Of a stretch of 64,000 nt of DNA, positions 12,152-20,918 are shown one piece after another. The first letter of the stretch is position 1. Each line of letters begins with the position of its first letter. Source of the stretch: Pantoea trifolii. Its GTDB lineage: Bacteria > Pseudomonadota > Gammaproteobacteria > Enterobacterales > Enterobacteriaceae. Where the stretch lies: positions 620,001 to 684,000 of the forward strand of contig NZ_JANIET010000001.1 of assembly GCF_024506435.1 (NCBI RefSeq), read 5' to 3'. Position numbers and translations under genes: made by a program. The notes beneath the pieces were generated by a model. It saw nothing but the letters and a program-made list of their open reading frames with translations, searched no databases and was not told where the DNA came from.

Positions 12152-12683
12152 TATTATTGTCCTGAGTGATAGATAAATTCACTCTATCTCTGCCGTCGCG
12201 TTGGCAAAATGCCGGTTTGTTCTGAGCTGTGCCGGAAAATAACAATTGATTACCTTGAGGTATTATTGCGTTTGTTTTGTGCGCGACTTGTCATTTTCGC
12301 GAAATAGATCGTTCATCTGCTGGTCAATAAAGTAAATAGGATGTTATAAATGAGAATAATTCTCTGGTATGGAAGTATGATTTTTTTTCATTGATTCATT
12401 TGTGCGATTATTTCTTCGCGCGATAATACCTGGTCAAATGCCCACTGATTAGTGCCAATATCCCATCAAATGTACGGTTAAAACCGTGTTTTTCGCCTCG
12501 AAAGCCTTTTACCAAGCCTTAACCTAAATTCAACATGATGATTGAATTTCATCAAAACACATCCTTAATTGAATTTTTACATTCAGAAATACCTATATCC
12601 CTAAGATTGCCAGGTTATTTACCGATTTATAAAGCCATTAACAAAAATAATTATCTTTCTTAGCAAGTGAGAGTCGTCGCGCC
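12152..12683. other. divergent intergenic region, 532 bp
   Basis: A+T-rich spacer between the divergent binding-protein gene and the dehydrogenase operon. I see no credible gene in it. It contains a Fur-box-like palindrome at 12351-12365 and an A+T-rich stretch before the gamma-subunit start. Promoters for both directions must lie here, but I cannot place them firmly. Confidence 0.6.
12351..12365. promoter_or_regulatory. Fur-box-like 7-1-7 inverted repeat
   Basis: TGAGAATAATTCTCT is a 7-1-7 palindrome with one mismatch and agrees with the Fur consensus TGATAATNATTATCA at most arm positions. It lies about 190 bp upstream of the binding-protein start and 320 bp upstream of the dehydrogenase operon, so which gene it serves is uncertain. 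Confidence 0.4.
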
Positions 12684-13415
12684 ATGCTTCTAAATAAACC
12701 GACCACCAGACGTAAGTTTTTACTTGGGTCGCTTCTGGCTTTGCCATTAAGTGACCTGGTATTTAAGGGATTGACTGCGGCGCAAGCTGCGGAAATGGCA
12801 GCACCTGAGCTCGCCGACTATAAACCGATCTTTTTCAGTGCCGATGAGTGGCAATTTATTCTGGCCGCAGCCGATCGTCTGATTCCCGCCGGCGGCAAAG
12901 GTAAAGCGCCAGGTGCACTGGAAACCAACGTACCGATCTTTATCGATCAGCAGTTACACAGCCCGGAGTTTGGGGCAGAGATCTACATGCAAGGTCCTTT
13001 CAACGTGCATGCGCCTGCCACCATGGGTTATCAAATCCCGTTCACGCCACAGCAGATGTACCAAACCGGTATCAAGCTGGTGAATCAATGGACGCAAAGC
13101 AACTTCCAGAAACCGTTCCATGCGCTGTCACTGGAAGAGAAAGATGCGGTCCTCACCAAAGTGAACAAAAACGACGGTATCGACTTCGCCGCGCTGGGCG
13201 AAGAGAACCTGAAAGCCTCGCAGTTCTTCAGCCAGCTGCTCTCAGATACCAAACACGGCTACCTCGCTGACCCGATGTACGGCGGCAACAAAGGCATGAA
13301 AGCCTGGATTGCCATCGGCTTCCCGGGCGCACGCGCCAGCTTTACCGAATGGGTGAAGCAGCACAACGTGCCGTACCCGCTGGGACCGGTCAGCCTCTTG
13401 GGTGAAAGCGCGTAA
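12684..13415 (+). CDS. gluconate 2-dehydrogenase-type small (gamma) subunit
   Basis: Small subunit (gluconate 2-dehydrogenase subunit 3 family) of a periplasmic flavoprotein-cytochrome c dehydrogenase. The 243-aa precursor has a twin-arginine signal, TRRKFLLGSLLALPLSDLVF, used to export the folded complex with its flavin subunit. The mature part contains FSADEWQFILAAADRLIP and the C-terminal GYLADPMYGGNKGMKAWIAIGFPGAR, both characteristic. It is the first gene of a three-gene operon, with 37 bp to the next. Small subunits of gluconate and 2-ketogluconate dehydrogenases look alike, so the substrate is open. Confidence 0.92.
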   Translation: MLLNKPTTRRKFLLGSLLALPLSDLVFKGLTAAQAAEMAAPELADYKPIFFSADEWQFILAAADRLIPAGGKGKAPGALETNVPIFIDQQLHSPEFGAEIYMQGPFNVHAPATMGYQIPFTPQQMYQTGIKLVNQWTQSNFQKPFHALSLEEKDAVLTKVNKNDGIDFAALGEENLKASQFFSQLLSDTKHGYLADPMYGGNKGMKAWIAIGFPGARASFTEWVKQHNVPYPLGPVSLLGESA

Positions 13416-13452
13416 GCACACCCCCGTTTTTGGTATGTGAGACAGGATTAAC

Positions 13453-15222
13453 ATGGCACAGATTACAAAGAAAGAAGTCGACGTCGTCGTTTGCGGCCTC
13501 GGTTGGGCCGGCTCGTTGATGAGCATCGAACTGGCGATGGCGGGACTCGAAGTACGCGCATTAGAGCGCGGCGGCGAGCGTGATTACCCGGATTTCGCTT
13601 ACCCGAAACCGGCTGATGAATACGCCTACAACGTGCGTAACAAAGTGTTCGCCACCCCGAAAGAAGTGGCGGTTACCGTGCGTTACAACAGCAGCCAGAC
13701 GGCGTTGCCCACCCGTAAATGGGGCGCGTTTGCGCCGGGTACCGGCGTCGGCGGCGCGGGCATGCACTGGACGGCGGTGCTGATTCGTCCCACCCCAACC
13801 GATATCAAGCTGAAAACCTACGTCGATGAGGCCTACAAGCCGGGTATCCTGCAGGAAGATATGCGCGTGATGGACTTCCCGTTCACCTGGGAAGAGATCG
13901 AGCCGTATTACTACAAGTTTGAGCTGATCTGCGGTCAATCGGGTAATACCGGCAACCTGCGCGGCCAGATTCTGCCGGGCGGCGATCCGTTTGAAGGCCC
14001 ACGCTCTGAACCTTATCCGTTGCCTGCACTGGAAGACACGCTGAACAACGTGATGTTCAAAGAGGCGGCCACCAAGCTCGGCTATCATCCGTTCCCGAAC
14101 CCTTCTGCCTGCGTATCGCGCGCGTGGAAAAATCCGTACGGCAACCAGATCGCGCCATGTAACTACTGCGGCTACTGCTCCAAATATCCGTGCCTTAATT
14201 ACTCAAAGGCCTCGCCCCAAACTGCGGTGATGGATGCGCTGAAGCGCATGCCAAACTTCTCTTACGAAGTGCATGCCGAAGTGGTGAAAGTGGTGCTGCA
14301 CGACGACCAGAAAACTGCCAAGGGCGTGATTTATTACGATGTGGATGGCAACGAAGTATTCCAGCCAGCGAAGATCGTGGTGCTCTCCAGCTTCCAGCTC
14401 TACAACGTGCGCCTGATGCTGCTGTCCGGTATCGGCAAGCCGTATAACCCAATCACCGAAGAAGGTGTGGTAGGGCGTAACTACGCGTTCCTGTCGAACG
14501 GCGGCGCAACCCTGTTCTTCAAAGACAAAAACTTCAACTCTTACGCCACCGCAGGCGCCACCGGCCAGATGTTCAACGACATCTCGCCAGGCAACTTCGA
14601 CGGTCCGGGCCTCGGCTTCCTGGGCGGCGCCAAGATCCACAGTTCACAGGCCACCGGTACGCCAATGGCCGCTGCGTTGCCGAAAGGCACACCGAGCTGG
14701 GGCATGGGTTACAAGGAAGGTCTGGAGGAGTGGTACAACCATTCCATGAAGATCAGCATCACCACCACGTGCCAGTCGTACCGTGATATCTATCTGGATC
14801 TGGATCCAAACTACACCGACCATCGCGGTCAGCCGTTGCTGCGTATGACGTTCAACTGGAAAGAGAACGAACTGAAGCTGCAACAGCACCTGAAAGGCAT
14901 CGTCGGCAACATCGCCAAAGAGCTGAACCCAGACAGCATGAGCATGAGCTTCCTGCCAATGGGCGCGGACTTTGACCTCACCAAATACGTCTCGACCCAC
15001 AACGTGGGCGGCGCGGTGATGGGCGATAACCCGAAAACCTCTGCATTGAACAAGTACCTGCAGAGCTGGGATGTTCATAACGTGTTTGTGCCGGGCGGCA
15101 ACGCCTTCCCGCAAAACTTCCAGGCGAACCCGACCGATACCATCGGCGCGATCACCTTGATGGCGGCACAAGCGATTAAAGAACATTATCTGAAAAATCC
15201 CGGTCCACTGGTACAGGCATAA
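13453..15222 (+). CDS. GMC-family FAD dehydrogenase, large (alpha) subunit
   Basis: Catalytic flavoprotein (589 aa) that oxidises a sugar acid, probably gluconate to 2-ketogluconate or 2-ketogluconate to 2,5-diketogluconate, and passes electrons to the cytochrome subunit. The Rossmann motif GLGWAGS lies near residue 16, and GTGVGGAGMHW marks the flavin loop around residue 95. The C-terminal GMC signature is THNVGGAVMG... through NPTDTIGAITLMAAQAI. A cysteine-rich motif CNYCGYCSKYPC (about residues 236-247) could bind an iron-sulfur cluster, as in related FAD-dependent glucose dehydrogenases. It has no signal of its own and is probably co-exported with the gamma subunit. It is followed after 4 bp by the cytochrome gene. 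Confidence 0.92.
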   Translation: MAQITKKEVDVVVCGLGWAGSLMSIELAMAGLEVRALERGGERDYPDFAYPKPADEYAYNVRNKVFATPKEVAVTVRYNSSQTALPTRKWGAFAPGTGVGGAGMHWTAVLIRPTPTDIKLKTYVDEAYKPGILQEDMRVMDFPFTWEEIEPYYYKFELICGQSGNTGNLRGQILPGGDPFEGPRSEPYPLPALEDTLNNVMFKEAATKLGYHPFPNPSACVSRAWKNPYGNQIAPCNYCGYCSKYPCLNYSKASPQTAVMDALKRMPNFSYEVHAEVVKVVLHDDQKTAKGVIYYDVDGNEVFQPAKIVVLSSFQLYNVRLMLLSGIGKPYNPITEEGVVGRNYAFLSNGGATLFFKDKNFNSYATAGATGQMFNDISPGNFDGPGLGFLGGAKIHSSQATGTPMAAALPKGTPSWGMGYKEGLEEWYNHSMKISITTTCQSYRDIYLDLDPNYTDHRGQPLLRMTFNWKENELKLQQHLKGIVGNIAKELNPDSMSMSFLPMGADFDLTKYVSTHNVGGAVMGDNPKTSALNKYLQSWDVHNVFVPGGNAFPQNFQANPTDTIGAITLMAAQAIKEHYLKNPGPLVQA

Positions 15223-15226
15223 GCGC

Positions 15227-16477
15227 ATGAAATTAAAATCATTGTTAATCGCCAACGCCGTGCTGCTGGGCAGCTTTGCAGTGCAGGCACACGCGGAAGA
15301 TGAAGCTCAATTGATCAAGCAGGGTGAATACCTGTCGCGTCTCGGTGACTGTATGGCGTGCCATACGGTTTCTGGTAAAGGGGATTACGCCGGTGGTTTG
15401 GCGATTGAGTCGAATCTCGGCACCATTTACTCCACCAACATCACGCCGGACAAAGAGCACGGCATTGGCAACTACAGCGAGCAGCAGTTCTCGGACGCGG
15501 TGCGCAAAGGCGTGTTGCCGAACGGGTCGCGTCTCTATCCGGCGATGCCGTATCCGGATTACGCCAAAATCTCCGATGCTGATATGCACGCGCTGTATGT
15601 CTACTTTATGAAAGGCGTGAAGCCGAGCAGCGAGCAGCCGCCGGAAACCGATCTCAGCTTCCCGTTCAGCCAGCGCTGGGGCATGCGCTTCTGGAACTGG
15701 GCGTTCACCTCTGACAAGCCATTCCAGCCGATTGGTGGCGCGTCAGAAGAGGTCAATCGCGGGGCTTACATCGTGGAAAGCCTCGGTCACTGCGGCAGCT
15801 GTCATACGCCACGCGGCCTCGGTATGAACGAGAAAGCGCTGGATAGCAGTGACGAGCAGTTCCTTGCTGGTGGCAGCCTGAATAACTGGGATGTGCCGTC
15901 ACTGCGTGGTTTGCCACGCTGGAGCGAGCAGGAGATCGTCGATTACCTGCAAACCGGTCGTAACGACAAGTCAGCGGTGGGCGGTGAGATGAAGTCGGTG
16001 ATTGAGCACTCGAGCTCGCACATGACCGATGCTGACCTGAAAGCGATTGCCTCCTATCTGAAGTTCCTTGGCGGCAACCCGGCGCTGCAGGCGTATGACG
16101 TGAAGAAGCAGCAGGCGACGGAAGCGAAACTGACTGCCGCGAAAGGTTTGTCGGAAGGCGAACGTCTGTATATCGACAACTGCGGCGCTTGCCACTTTGT
16201 CACCGGCAAAGGCGCGCCGGGGATCTTCCCGGAGCTGGATCAGGCGACGATCGTCAATGCCAAGGATCCAAGCGGTTTGATCCACACCATTCTGGCCGGT
16301 GCGCAGCAGCCATCGACTGAGAAGGCGCCATCAACGCTGGCGATGCCAGGTTTTGCTAAGCGTCTGGATGATGATCAAGTGGCCAAACTGGCGACCTTCA
16401 TTCGTCAGGGCTGGAGCAACAATGCGCCAGAGGTGACGAAAGATCAGGTAGCAGAAGTACGTAAGACGTTGAAATAA
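15227..16477 (+). CDS. triheme cytochrome c subunit of the gluconate-type dehydrogenase
   Basis: Membrane-associated electron-transfer subunit that carries electrons from the flavoprotein to ubiquinone. The 416-aa precursor has a Sec signal (MKLKSLLIANAVLLGSFAVQAHA) and three heme c sites, CMACH, CGSCH and CGACH, spaced as in the family. Each is followed later by a methionine-bearing loop (for example LYPAMPYPDYAKI). It is the third gene of the operon, 4 bp after the GMC subunit, and a REP-like hairpin follows its stop. Confidence 0.93.
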   Translation: MKLKSLLIANAVLLGSFAVQAHAEDEAQLIKQGEYLSRLGDCMACHTVSGKGDYAGGLAIESNLGTIYSTNITPDKEHGIGNYSEQQFSDAVRKGVLPNGSRLYPAMPYPDYAKISDADMHALYVYFMKGVKPSSEQPPETDLSFPFSQRWGMRFWNWAFTSDKPFQPIGGASEEVNRGAYIVESLGHCGSCHTPRGLGMNEKALDSSDEQFLAGGSLNNWDVPSLRGLPRWSEQEIVDYLQTGRNDKSAVGGEMKSVIEHSSSHMTDADLKAIASYLKFLGGNPALQAYDVKKQQATEAKLTAAKGLSEGERLYIDNCGACHFVTGKGAPGIFPELDQATIVNAKDPSGLIHTILAGAQQPSTEKAPSTLAMPGFAKRLDDDQVAKLATFIRQGWSNNAPEVTKDQVAEVRKTLK

Positions 16478-16483
16478 AACCGT

Positions 16484-16507
16484 AAGGTCGCCATTCCTGG
16501 CGACCTT
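16484..16507. terminator. REP-like hairpin between convergent genes
   Basis: AAGGTCGCCATTCCTGGCGACCTT forms a 10 bp stem with a four-base loop, followed by CCTTT. It is a variant of the dispersed GGTCGCCA/TGGCGACC hairpin. It lies between the cytochrome stop and the marC stop and probably terminates transcription from both sides. Confidence 0.65.
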
Positions 16508-16510
16508 CCT

Positions 16511-17200
16511 TTATGCCACGACCGAATGATAAGTGTGAATCACTTCTAACACGCCGTTTATCACGAACTGCACGCCCATACACACCAGCAAAAAGCCCAT
16601 CAGACGCGAAATCGCCTCGATCCCGCCTTTACCTACCAGCTTCATGATGGCGCCAGAACTGCGCAGTGAAATCCACAGAATCACCGAAACAGCCAAAAAC
16701 GTCAGCACCGGTGCAACGGCAACCACCCACGCCGGGAAATCCACGCCCGATTTAACCGTCGACGCGGAACTGATGATCATCGCGATGGTGCCCGGACCCG
16801 CAGTGCTCGGCATCGCCAGCGGCACAAACGCGATGTTTACGCTTTCACGGTTGCTATCGGTCGCGTCCAGCTCATCCTGCTTATGCTCGGCTTCGACCGA
16901 ATGCCCCACCGGTTTGGCCGGAAACAGCATGCGAAAACCGATAAACGCCACAATCAGCCCGCCCGCCATGCGCAGGCCGGGAATTGAGATACCAAAGGTG
17001 TGCAGCACTGCGCTGCCGGCGTACCACGCCACCATCATAATCAGGAACACGTAGATCGAGGCCTGCATCGCCTGACGATTACGCTCCTGGAAATTCATCT
17101 CTCCGGCCAGGCCGAGAAACAGCGCCACGGTGGTCAGCGGATTGGCGAGCGGCAAAATCACCACCAAACCCAGCCCGATGGCTTTAAACAACTCCAGCAT
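16511..17200 (-). CDS. marC: MarC family inner-membrane protein
   Basis: Six-helix inner-membrane protein of the MarC/YchE family. The function is unknown, and the older link to multiple antibiotic resistance is not upheld. The 229-aa sequence aligns closely with E. coli Mar[21 protein letters not shown] at the start, [41 protein letters not shown] and [21 protein letters not shown]. The central loop (about residues 95-120) is hydrophilic and variable. It is a single-gene unit converging with the dehydrogenase operon. Confidence 0.93.
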   Translation of the reverse strand: MLELFKAIGLGLVVILPLANPLTTVALFLGLAGEMNFQERNRQAMQASIYVFLIMMVAWYAGSAVLHTFGISIPGLRMAGGLIVAFIGFRMLFPAKPVGHSVEAEHKQDELDATDSNRESVNIAFVPLAMPSTAGPGTIAMIISSASTVKSGVDFPAWVVAVAPVLTFLAVSVILWISLRSSGAIMKLVGKGGIEAISRLMGFLLVCMGVQFVINGVLEVIHTYHSVVA

Positions 17201-17220
17201 GAAATGTCCTCAGAATTCCT

Positions 17221-17289
17221 GGTCGCCATAAATGGCGACCCTACAAAAAACGGCAACGCCCAAACGTAGGGTCGCCATTTATGGCGACC
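17221..17289. repeat. head-to-head pair of REP-like hairpins
   Basis: GGTCGCCATAAATGGCGACC with trailing CTAC (17221-17244) and, inverted, GTAGGGTCGCCAT...GCGACC (17266-17289) flank a 21 bp spacer. The pair forms a larger palindrome, as in BIME-type repeats. It lies between marC and the next minus-strand gene. Confidence 0.75.
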
Positions 17290-17316
17290 GTGTCAGACGC
17301 CGCACCTACCCGAACA

Positions 17317-17952
17317 TCAATGCTTCGGCGTATCCAGTGCCTCGATCAACTCGGGGAAGAAATCCTGCAGCAGTTCTGGTGTCATCAGCTCGGGATAATT
17401 GATCAAATGCTCACGAATGCGCTCATTCACATCGGGCAGCAAGCGCTGGGCAGCATCTTGCGCGCTGATCTTCTTCTGCTTCATCAGGCGCAGCACGTCA
17501 TCCGGCAGATTGTCTTCATCTTCGACTTCATCCACACCTTCGAGATCGTCCAGCTCATCCAGCAGATCCATCAAGGCTTCAATCTGTGGCGTGCGCGACT
17601 GGTATTCGGATGGCTGCTCGCTCTCCAGATAGCGCAGCAGCGCGCGCACCGGTGAACCATCGGGTTCGGCAGGCGGTTCGTTGGCGAACCAGGTCAAGAG
17701 ATCGTGCTGCGTGACCTGATGGACGTGATAACCGTTATCCACCAACTCATCGGCGAGGATATCGGCGGTATCGTGCTCAATCAGGCAAATGTGGGTGCGA
17801 TTAGGTGTGAACTGCTCCAGCCACTGATAAATCTCTTCAATTACGCTGTCGTCGTAAATAAAGGTTTGGCTGAGATAGCTATCATCCTGCTGGTGAACAC
17901 AGATGTGAATCTGGTCGGGATCGAAGTAAATCGCAATGTTGATGCCTTTCAT
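17317..17952 (-). CDS. hypothetical acidic protein with an IS110-like N-terminal pattern
   Basis: I do not recognise this 211-aa protein. The N-terminal ~95 residues alternate short strands and helices (INIAIYFDPDQIHICV; later ICLIEHDTADILADELVDNG; then VHQVTQHDLLTWFA). The order and spacing recall the RNase H-like N-terminal domain of IS110 transposases, which is an inference from pattern only. The middle is strongly acidic (ALMDLLDELDDLEGVDEVEDEDN) and the C-terminus is helical. There is no transposase C-terminal domain and no flanking IS. It is a single gene between the hairpin pair and the AhpD-like gene. Confidence 0.7.
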   Translation of the reverse strand: MKGINIAIYFDPDQIHICVHQQDDSYLSQTFIYDDSVIEEIYQWLEQFTPNRTHICLIEHDTADILADELVDNGYHVHQVTQHDLLTWFANEPPAEPDGSPVRALLRYLESEQPSEYQSRTPQIEALMDLLDELDDLEGVDEVEDEDNLPDDVLRLMKQKKISAQDAAQRLLPDVNERIREHLINYPELMTPELLQDFFPELIEALDTPKH

Positions 17953-18047
17953 GTGCGCTGTCCTGTGTGGTGCAAAATCTCACTATAGCCTCAGGCAGCG
18001 CAGATGAACATGGTGGTGCCAGCAGCATGGGCTACTGGCGGTAAAAA

Positions 18048-18527
18048 TTAACGTAAATCAGCACGATCCAACCCATAAGCGCTGTCCAGTGCGCCCGGCG
18101 TCATCTGCGACAGCACCATCAGGCGGTTCCAGGTGTTAATCACCGCGATGCAGAACGTCAGTTCGCTGGTCTCCACTTCAGAGAAGTGTGCGCGTATCTC
18201 GTTGTACAGCGCTTCGTCGATGCCGTGATCGCCCAGACGCGTCAGCGCTTCGGTCAGCGCCAGCGCCGCTTTCTCTTTGGCAGTGAACAGCGGCGATTCG
18301 CGCCAGATCGCCACGTGATGTAGACGCAGCTCGCGCTCGCCGTGCAGTTTGGCCTCTTTCACATGCATATCGACGCAGAACGCGCATTGGTTGAGCTGCG
18401 AGGCGCGCAGATCGACCAGATGCTTCAGTGAGGTTTCTAATGAAACATTACTGACGTTCATAGAGAGATCGGACATGGTTTTGACCAGTGTCGGAACGGT
18501 TTTGAAGTGGTTAACGCGTGCAGTCAT
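18048..18527 (-). CDS. carboxymuconolactone decarboxylase/AhpD-fold protein
   Basis: 159-aa member of the AhpD-like superfamily. The redox-type motif CAFCVDMH (about residues 46-53) has the CxxC and downstream histidine seen in peroxidase-like members, so a role against peroxides is more likely than decarboxylation. The Asn-Trp segment VINTWNRLMVLSQ is also typical. It is divergent from a MocR-type regulator with 110 bp between the starts, which suggests control by that regulator. Confidence 0.88.
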   Translation of the reverse strand: MTARVNHFKTVPTLVKTMSDLSMNVSNVSLETSLKHLVDLRASQLNQCAFCVDMHVKEAKLHGERELRLHHVAIWRESPLFTAKEKAALALTEALTRLGDHGIDEALYNEIRAHFSEVETSELTFCIAVINTWNRLMVLSQMTPGALDSAYGLDRADLR

Positions 18528-18637
18528 GTTTTTATCCTCAGGTCAGTCGTTTTTCAATGCGAAGGTAATGCGGGCATCTTAAACTTCCATGTCTGAGTGA
18601 AAAGGGTCAAAAAACGTGAAAACAGATAGGACATGGC

Positions 18638-20014
18638 GTGGGATATAAAGAGATTTATGCGCGATATCGCCAGCAGATTCTTGCAGGGCAGCTGAAGCCG
18701 GGCGACCGCGTCCCGGCGATCCGTACGCTGGCGAGTGAGTTGCAAGTGGCGCGAAAAACGGTGGAAGCTGCTTATGAAATCCTGATCGGCGAAGGCTATT
18801 TTGTCAGTCAGGGCGCGAAAGGCACGCGTGTTAATCCCGAACTGATTCTGCCGGAAACAACCGGAAAAACGGCAGTGCCTGCGCCGTCAGTGAGCGCGTT
18901 AATCCAGCGCGAGAGCAAAGGCGAGCTGCGGCTTGGCATCCCGGCACTGGATGCGTTTCCACATAAAAAGTGGCTGCTGATTTCCGGCAAAGCAGCGCGA
19001 ACCCTGCGTGCGGATGAGATGATTTTGCCGCCAATTATGGGTTATCAGCCGCTGCGTGAAGCCATCGCCAGCTATCTGAATATATCGCGTGGGCTCAACT
19101 GCCAGCCGGAACAGATCTTTATCACCAGTGGTTATCGCGCCAACCTGCGACTGATTCTGGCGGTGCTGGCGCAGCCGAGCGACAAAGTGATGTTTGAAGA
19201 TCCCGGCTACTTCTTCGGACAAAAACTGCTGAAGCGCATCGCGCCGAATCTGCATTACGTGCCAGTCGATCGGCAAGGTATGGATGTGGATTATCTGCTG
19301 CGCTATCACGCCGATGCGCGTTTCGCCATCGTCACGCCCACGCATCACAGCCCACTGGCGGTAACCTTATCGCTGCCACGCAAGCATCAGCTGCTGGAGT
19401 GGGCGCAGAATAACGATAGCTGGATCATTGAAGATGATTACGACGGCGAGTTCCACTACACGCGCAAAGTGATTCCGGCGCTGAAAAGTCTCGATGTGCA
19501 CGATCGAGTGATTTACACCGGCACCTTCAGCAAAACCATGATGCCGGCGATGCGCGTGGGTTATCTGGTGATGCCGAAAGAGACCATCGCGCGCTTTAGC
19601 GAGCTGGGCGAAATCCTCGAAACCGGCATGTCGCTGCTGCCGCAAAAGATTCTGGCGCAGTTCCTGAGCGAAGGGCATTTCTATCGCCACATTAAAAAGA
19701 TGCGCACGCTTTATCAGCAGCGACGCCGCATGATGCTGGATGCCTTGCAGGCGTGTTTCCCGGATGTGTTTGATTTTGAACTGACCGATGGCGGCATGCA
19801 CATTGTCGCCTTCCTGCCACGCGGCACGCAGGACGCGGCGTTGGCGGCGATTTGGCAGCGGCATCAGCTGCGCGTCTTGCCGCTTTCCGGCTGGTATATG
19901 CAGACGCAGAAACGTTATGGCCTGGTGATTGGCTATACCAATATTCGATCGGTGGAGCAGGCGCGGGAGTTGTTGCAGAGAACGGTGCAGGAGACGCGAG
20001 CGTTATTGGGTTAA
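18638..20014 (+). CDS. MocR-type regulator: GntR HTH fused to aminotransferase-like domain
   Basis: 458-aa transcription factor. The N-terminal GntR winged helix (YARYRQQILAGQLKPGDRVPAIRTLASELQVARKTVEAAYEIL, residues ~7-50) is joined to a fold-type I PLP-binding domain containing IIEDDYDGEF and the lysine segment YTGTFSKTMMPAMRVGY. The GTG start at 18638 is used because an in-frame TGA lies at 18617 and ATAGGA precedes it. The divergent AhpD-like gene is the likely target. No pyridoxal synthesis genes are nearby. Confidence 0.9.
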   Translation: MGYKEIYARYRQQILAGQLKPGDRVPAIRTLASELQVARKTVEAAYEILIGEGYFVSQGAKGTRVNPELILPETTGKTAVPAPSVSALIQRESKGELRLGIPALDAFPHKKWLLISGKAARTLRADEMILPPIMGYQPLREAIASYLNISRGLNCQPEQIFITSGYRANLRLILAVLAQPSDKVMFEDPGYFFGQKLLKRIAPNLHYVPVDRQGMDVDYLLRYHADARFAIVTPTHHSPLAVTLSLPRKHQLLEWAQNNDSWIIEDDYDGEFHYTRKVIPALKSLDVHDRVIYTGTFSKTMMPAMRVGYLVMPKETIARFSELGEILETGMSLLPQKILAQFLSEGHFYRHIKKMRTLYQQRRRMMLDALQACFPDVFDFELTDGGMHIVAFLPRGTQDAALAAIWQRHQLRVLPLSGWYMQTQKRYGLVIGYTNIRSVEQARELLQRTVQETRALLG

Positions 20015-20018
20015 AGAA

Positions 20019-20044
20019 AAGGCGCGAGGGACAGCTCGCGCCTT
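20019..20044 (-). terminator. intrinsic terminator downstream of yjjA
   Basis: A 10 bp stem, AAGGCGCGAG paired with CTCGCGCCTT around a short loop, is followed on the minus strand by TTTTCTTT. It lies between the convergent MocR gene and yjjA and mainly serves yjjA. Confidence 0.75.
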
Positions 20045-20059
20045 GATACCGGCGCGTCC

Positions 20060-20560
20060 TTACATGCCGATATATTTTTTGCCTTGCTTCAGAACCACGT
20101 CGCAGGCTTTGGTTTTCAGCTTCTCACCCATCGGCGAGTTGCTCAGACTCTGCAAGTTCAGCTGCTGACCGTTGCCGGTGTTGAGCAAGCCTTGCAAACC
20201 CTGCTGATAATCGGTTTTCTGCTCTTGCGCGGTGGTGCTGTTCAGGCCGAGTTTGCTCAATACCTGATCTTTCACCGACTTCACGTTGTTATCCACCACG
20301 TTGTGCTGCACGCAATACGACATCACGCCTGCAGCGTTGGTCATGCTGTTGGAACTCACCGCTTTATCGCCGCCGTTCAGCAGGCCGGTGAGCGATGAGA
20401 GCGACATGCCGCCGTTCTGCGTGGTGCTGGTGCTGTTGTTCTGCTGCGACAGCTGCGATGCCGCGCTGCTCAGCTGATCCTGCCAACTTGCCGCGGATGC
20501 GCTCCCCGCAACCATGGCTGCCGCGATGCCCCATCCCCAAATCATGCCTTGTAATTTCAT
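20060..20560 (-). CDS. yjjA: DUF2501 family protein YjjA
   Basis: Small secreted protein of unknown function (166 aa) with a signal peptide ending near SASAASWQ. Similar to E. coli YjjA: ASWQDQLSSAASQLSQQ after the signal, SLSSLTGLLNGGDKAVSSNSMTNAAGVMSYC, VKDQVLSKLGL, GLLNTGNGQQLNLQ and a C-terminal KTKACDVVLKQGKKYIGM. It is a single-gene unit just upstream of leuX on the opposite strand. In E. coli, yjjA lies near opgB. Confidence 0.92.
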   Translation of the reverse strand: MKLQGMIWGWGIAAAMVAGSASAASWQDQLSSAASQLSQQNNSTSTTQNGGMSLSSLTGLLNGGDKAVSSNSMTNAAGVMSYCVQHNVVDNNVKSVKDQVLSKLGLNSTTAQEQKTDYQQGLQGLLNTGNGQQLNLQSLSNSPMGEKLKTKACDVVLKQGKKYIGM

Positions 20561-20777
20561 CTCAACCTCGTTGTCTTTTATGTTCTGACTGCGTCAGTTT
20601 TGGTTAAGAGAGGTTTGACTGCTGAAAGTTCCAGTTAAGCGGGCGGATTGGGGAAAATTGGGACCGTTCTGGGTTTTTGTTTTTGTAATTCGGTTAGTGG
20701 GATTGACGGTATAACAAGCAGTTATCTGCGAAACGCTGTTTTTTTCAACGCTTAGCGCACATCCCTAACGATTCCGG

Positions 20778-20805
20778 TTGCGCACTCTGCTCGTAACGGT
20801 ATAAT
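20778..20805 (+). promoter_or_regulatory. leuX promoter
   Basis: A -35 TTGCGC (20778-20783), 16 bp spacer and perfect -10 TATAAT (20800-20805) precede a C-rich discriminator (CCCCAACG), as in stable-RNA promoters under stringent control. Transcription would begin about 20 bp before the tRNA. Confidence 0.7.
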
Positions 20806-20833
20806 CCCCAACGTTTTCCGCATCCTCTTCAGT

Positions 20834-20918
20834 GCCGAAGTGGCGAAATCGGTAGACGCAGTTGATTCAAAATCAACCGTAGAGATACGTGCCGGTTCGA
20901 GTCCGGCCTTCGGCACCA
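20834..20918 (+). tRNA. leuX: tRNA-Leu(CAA)
   Basis: 85-nt class II tRNA including encoded CCA. The acceptor GCCGAAG pairs with CTTCGGC, the anticodon arm GTTGA-TTCAAAA-TCAAC gives anticodon CAA, a long variable arm (CGTAGAGATACG) follows, and the T arm contains GTTCGAG. leuX is a known integration hot spot in enterobacteria, and here foreign DNA starts directly after its 3' end. The gene remains intact because the element reconstitutes the 3' segment. Confidence 0.97.
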
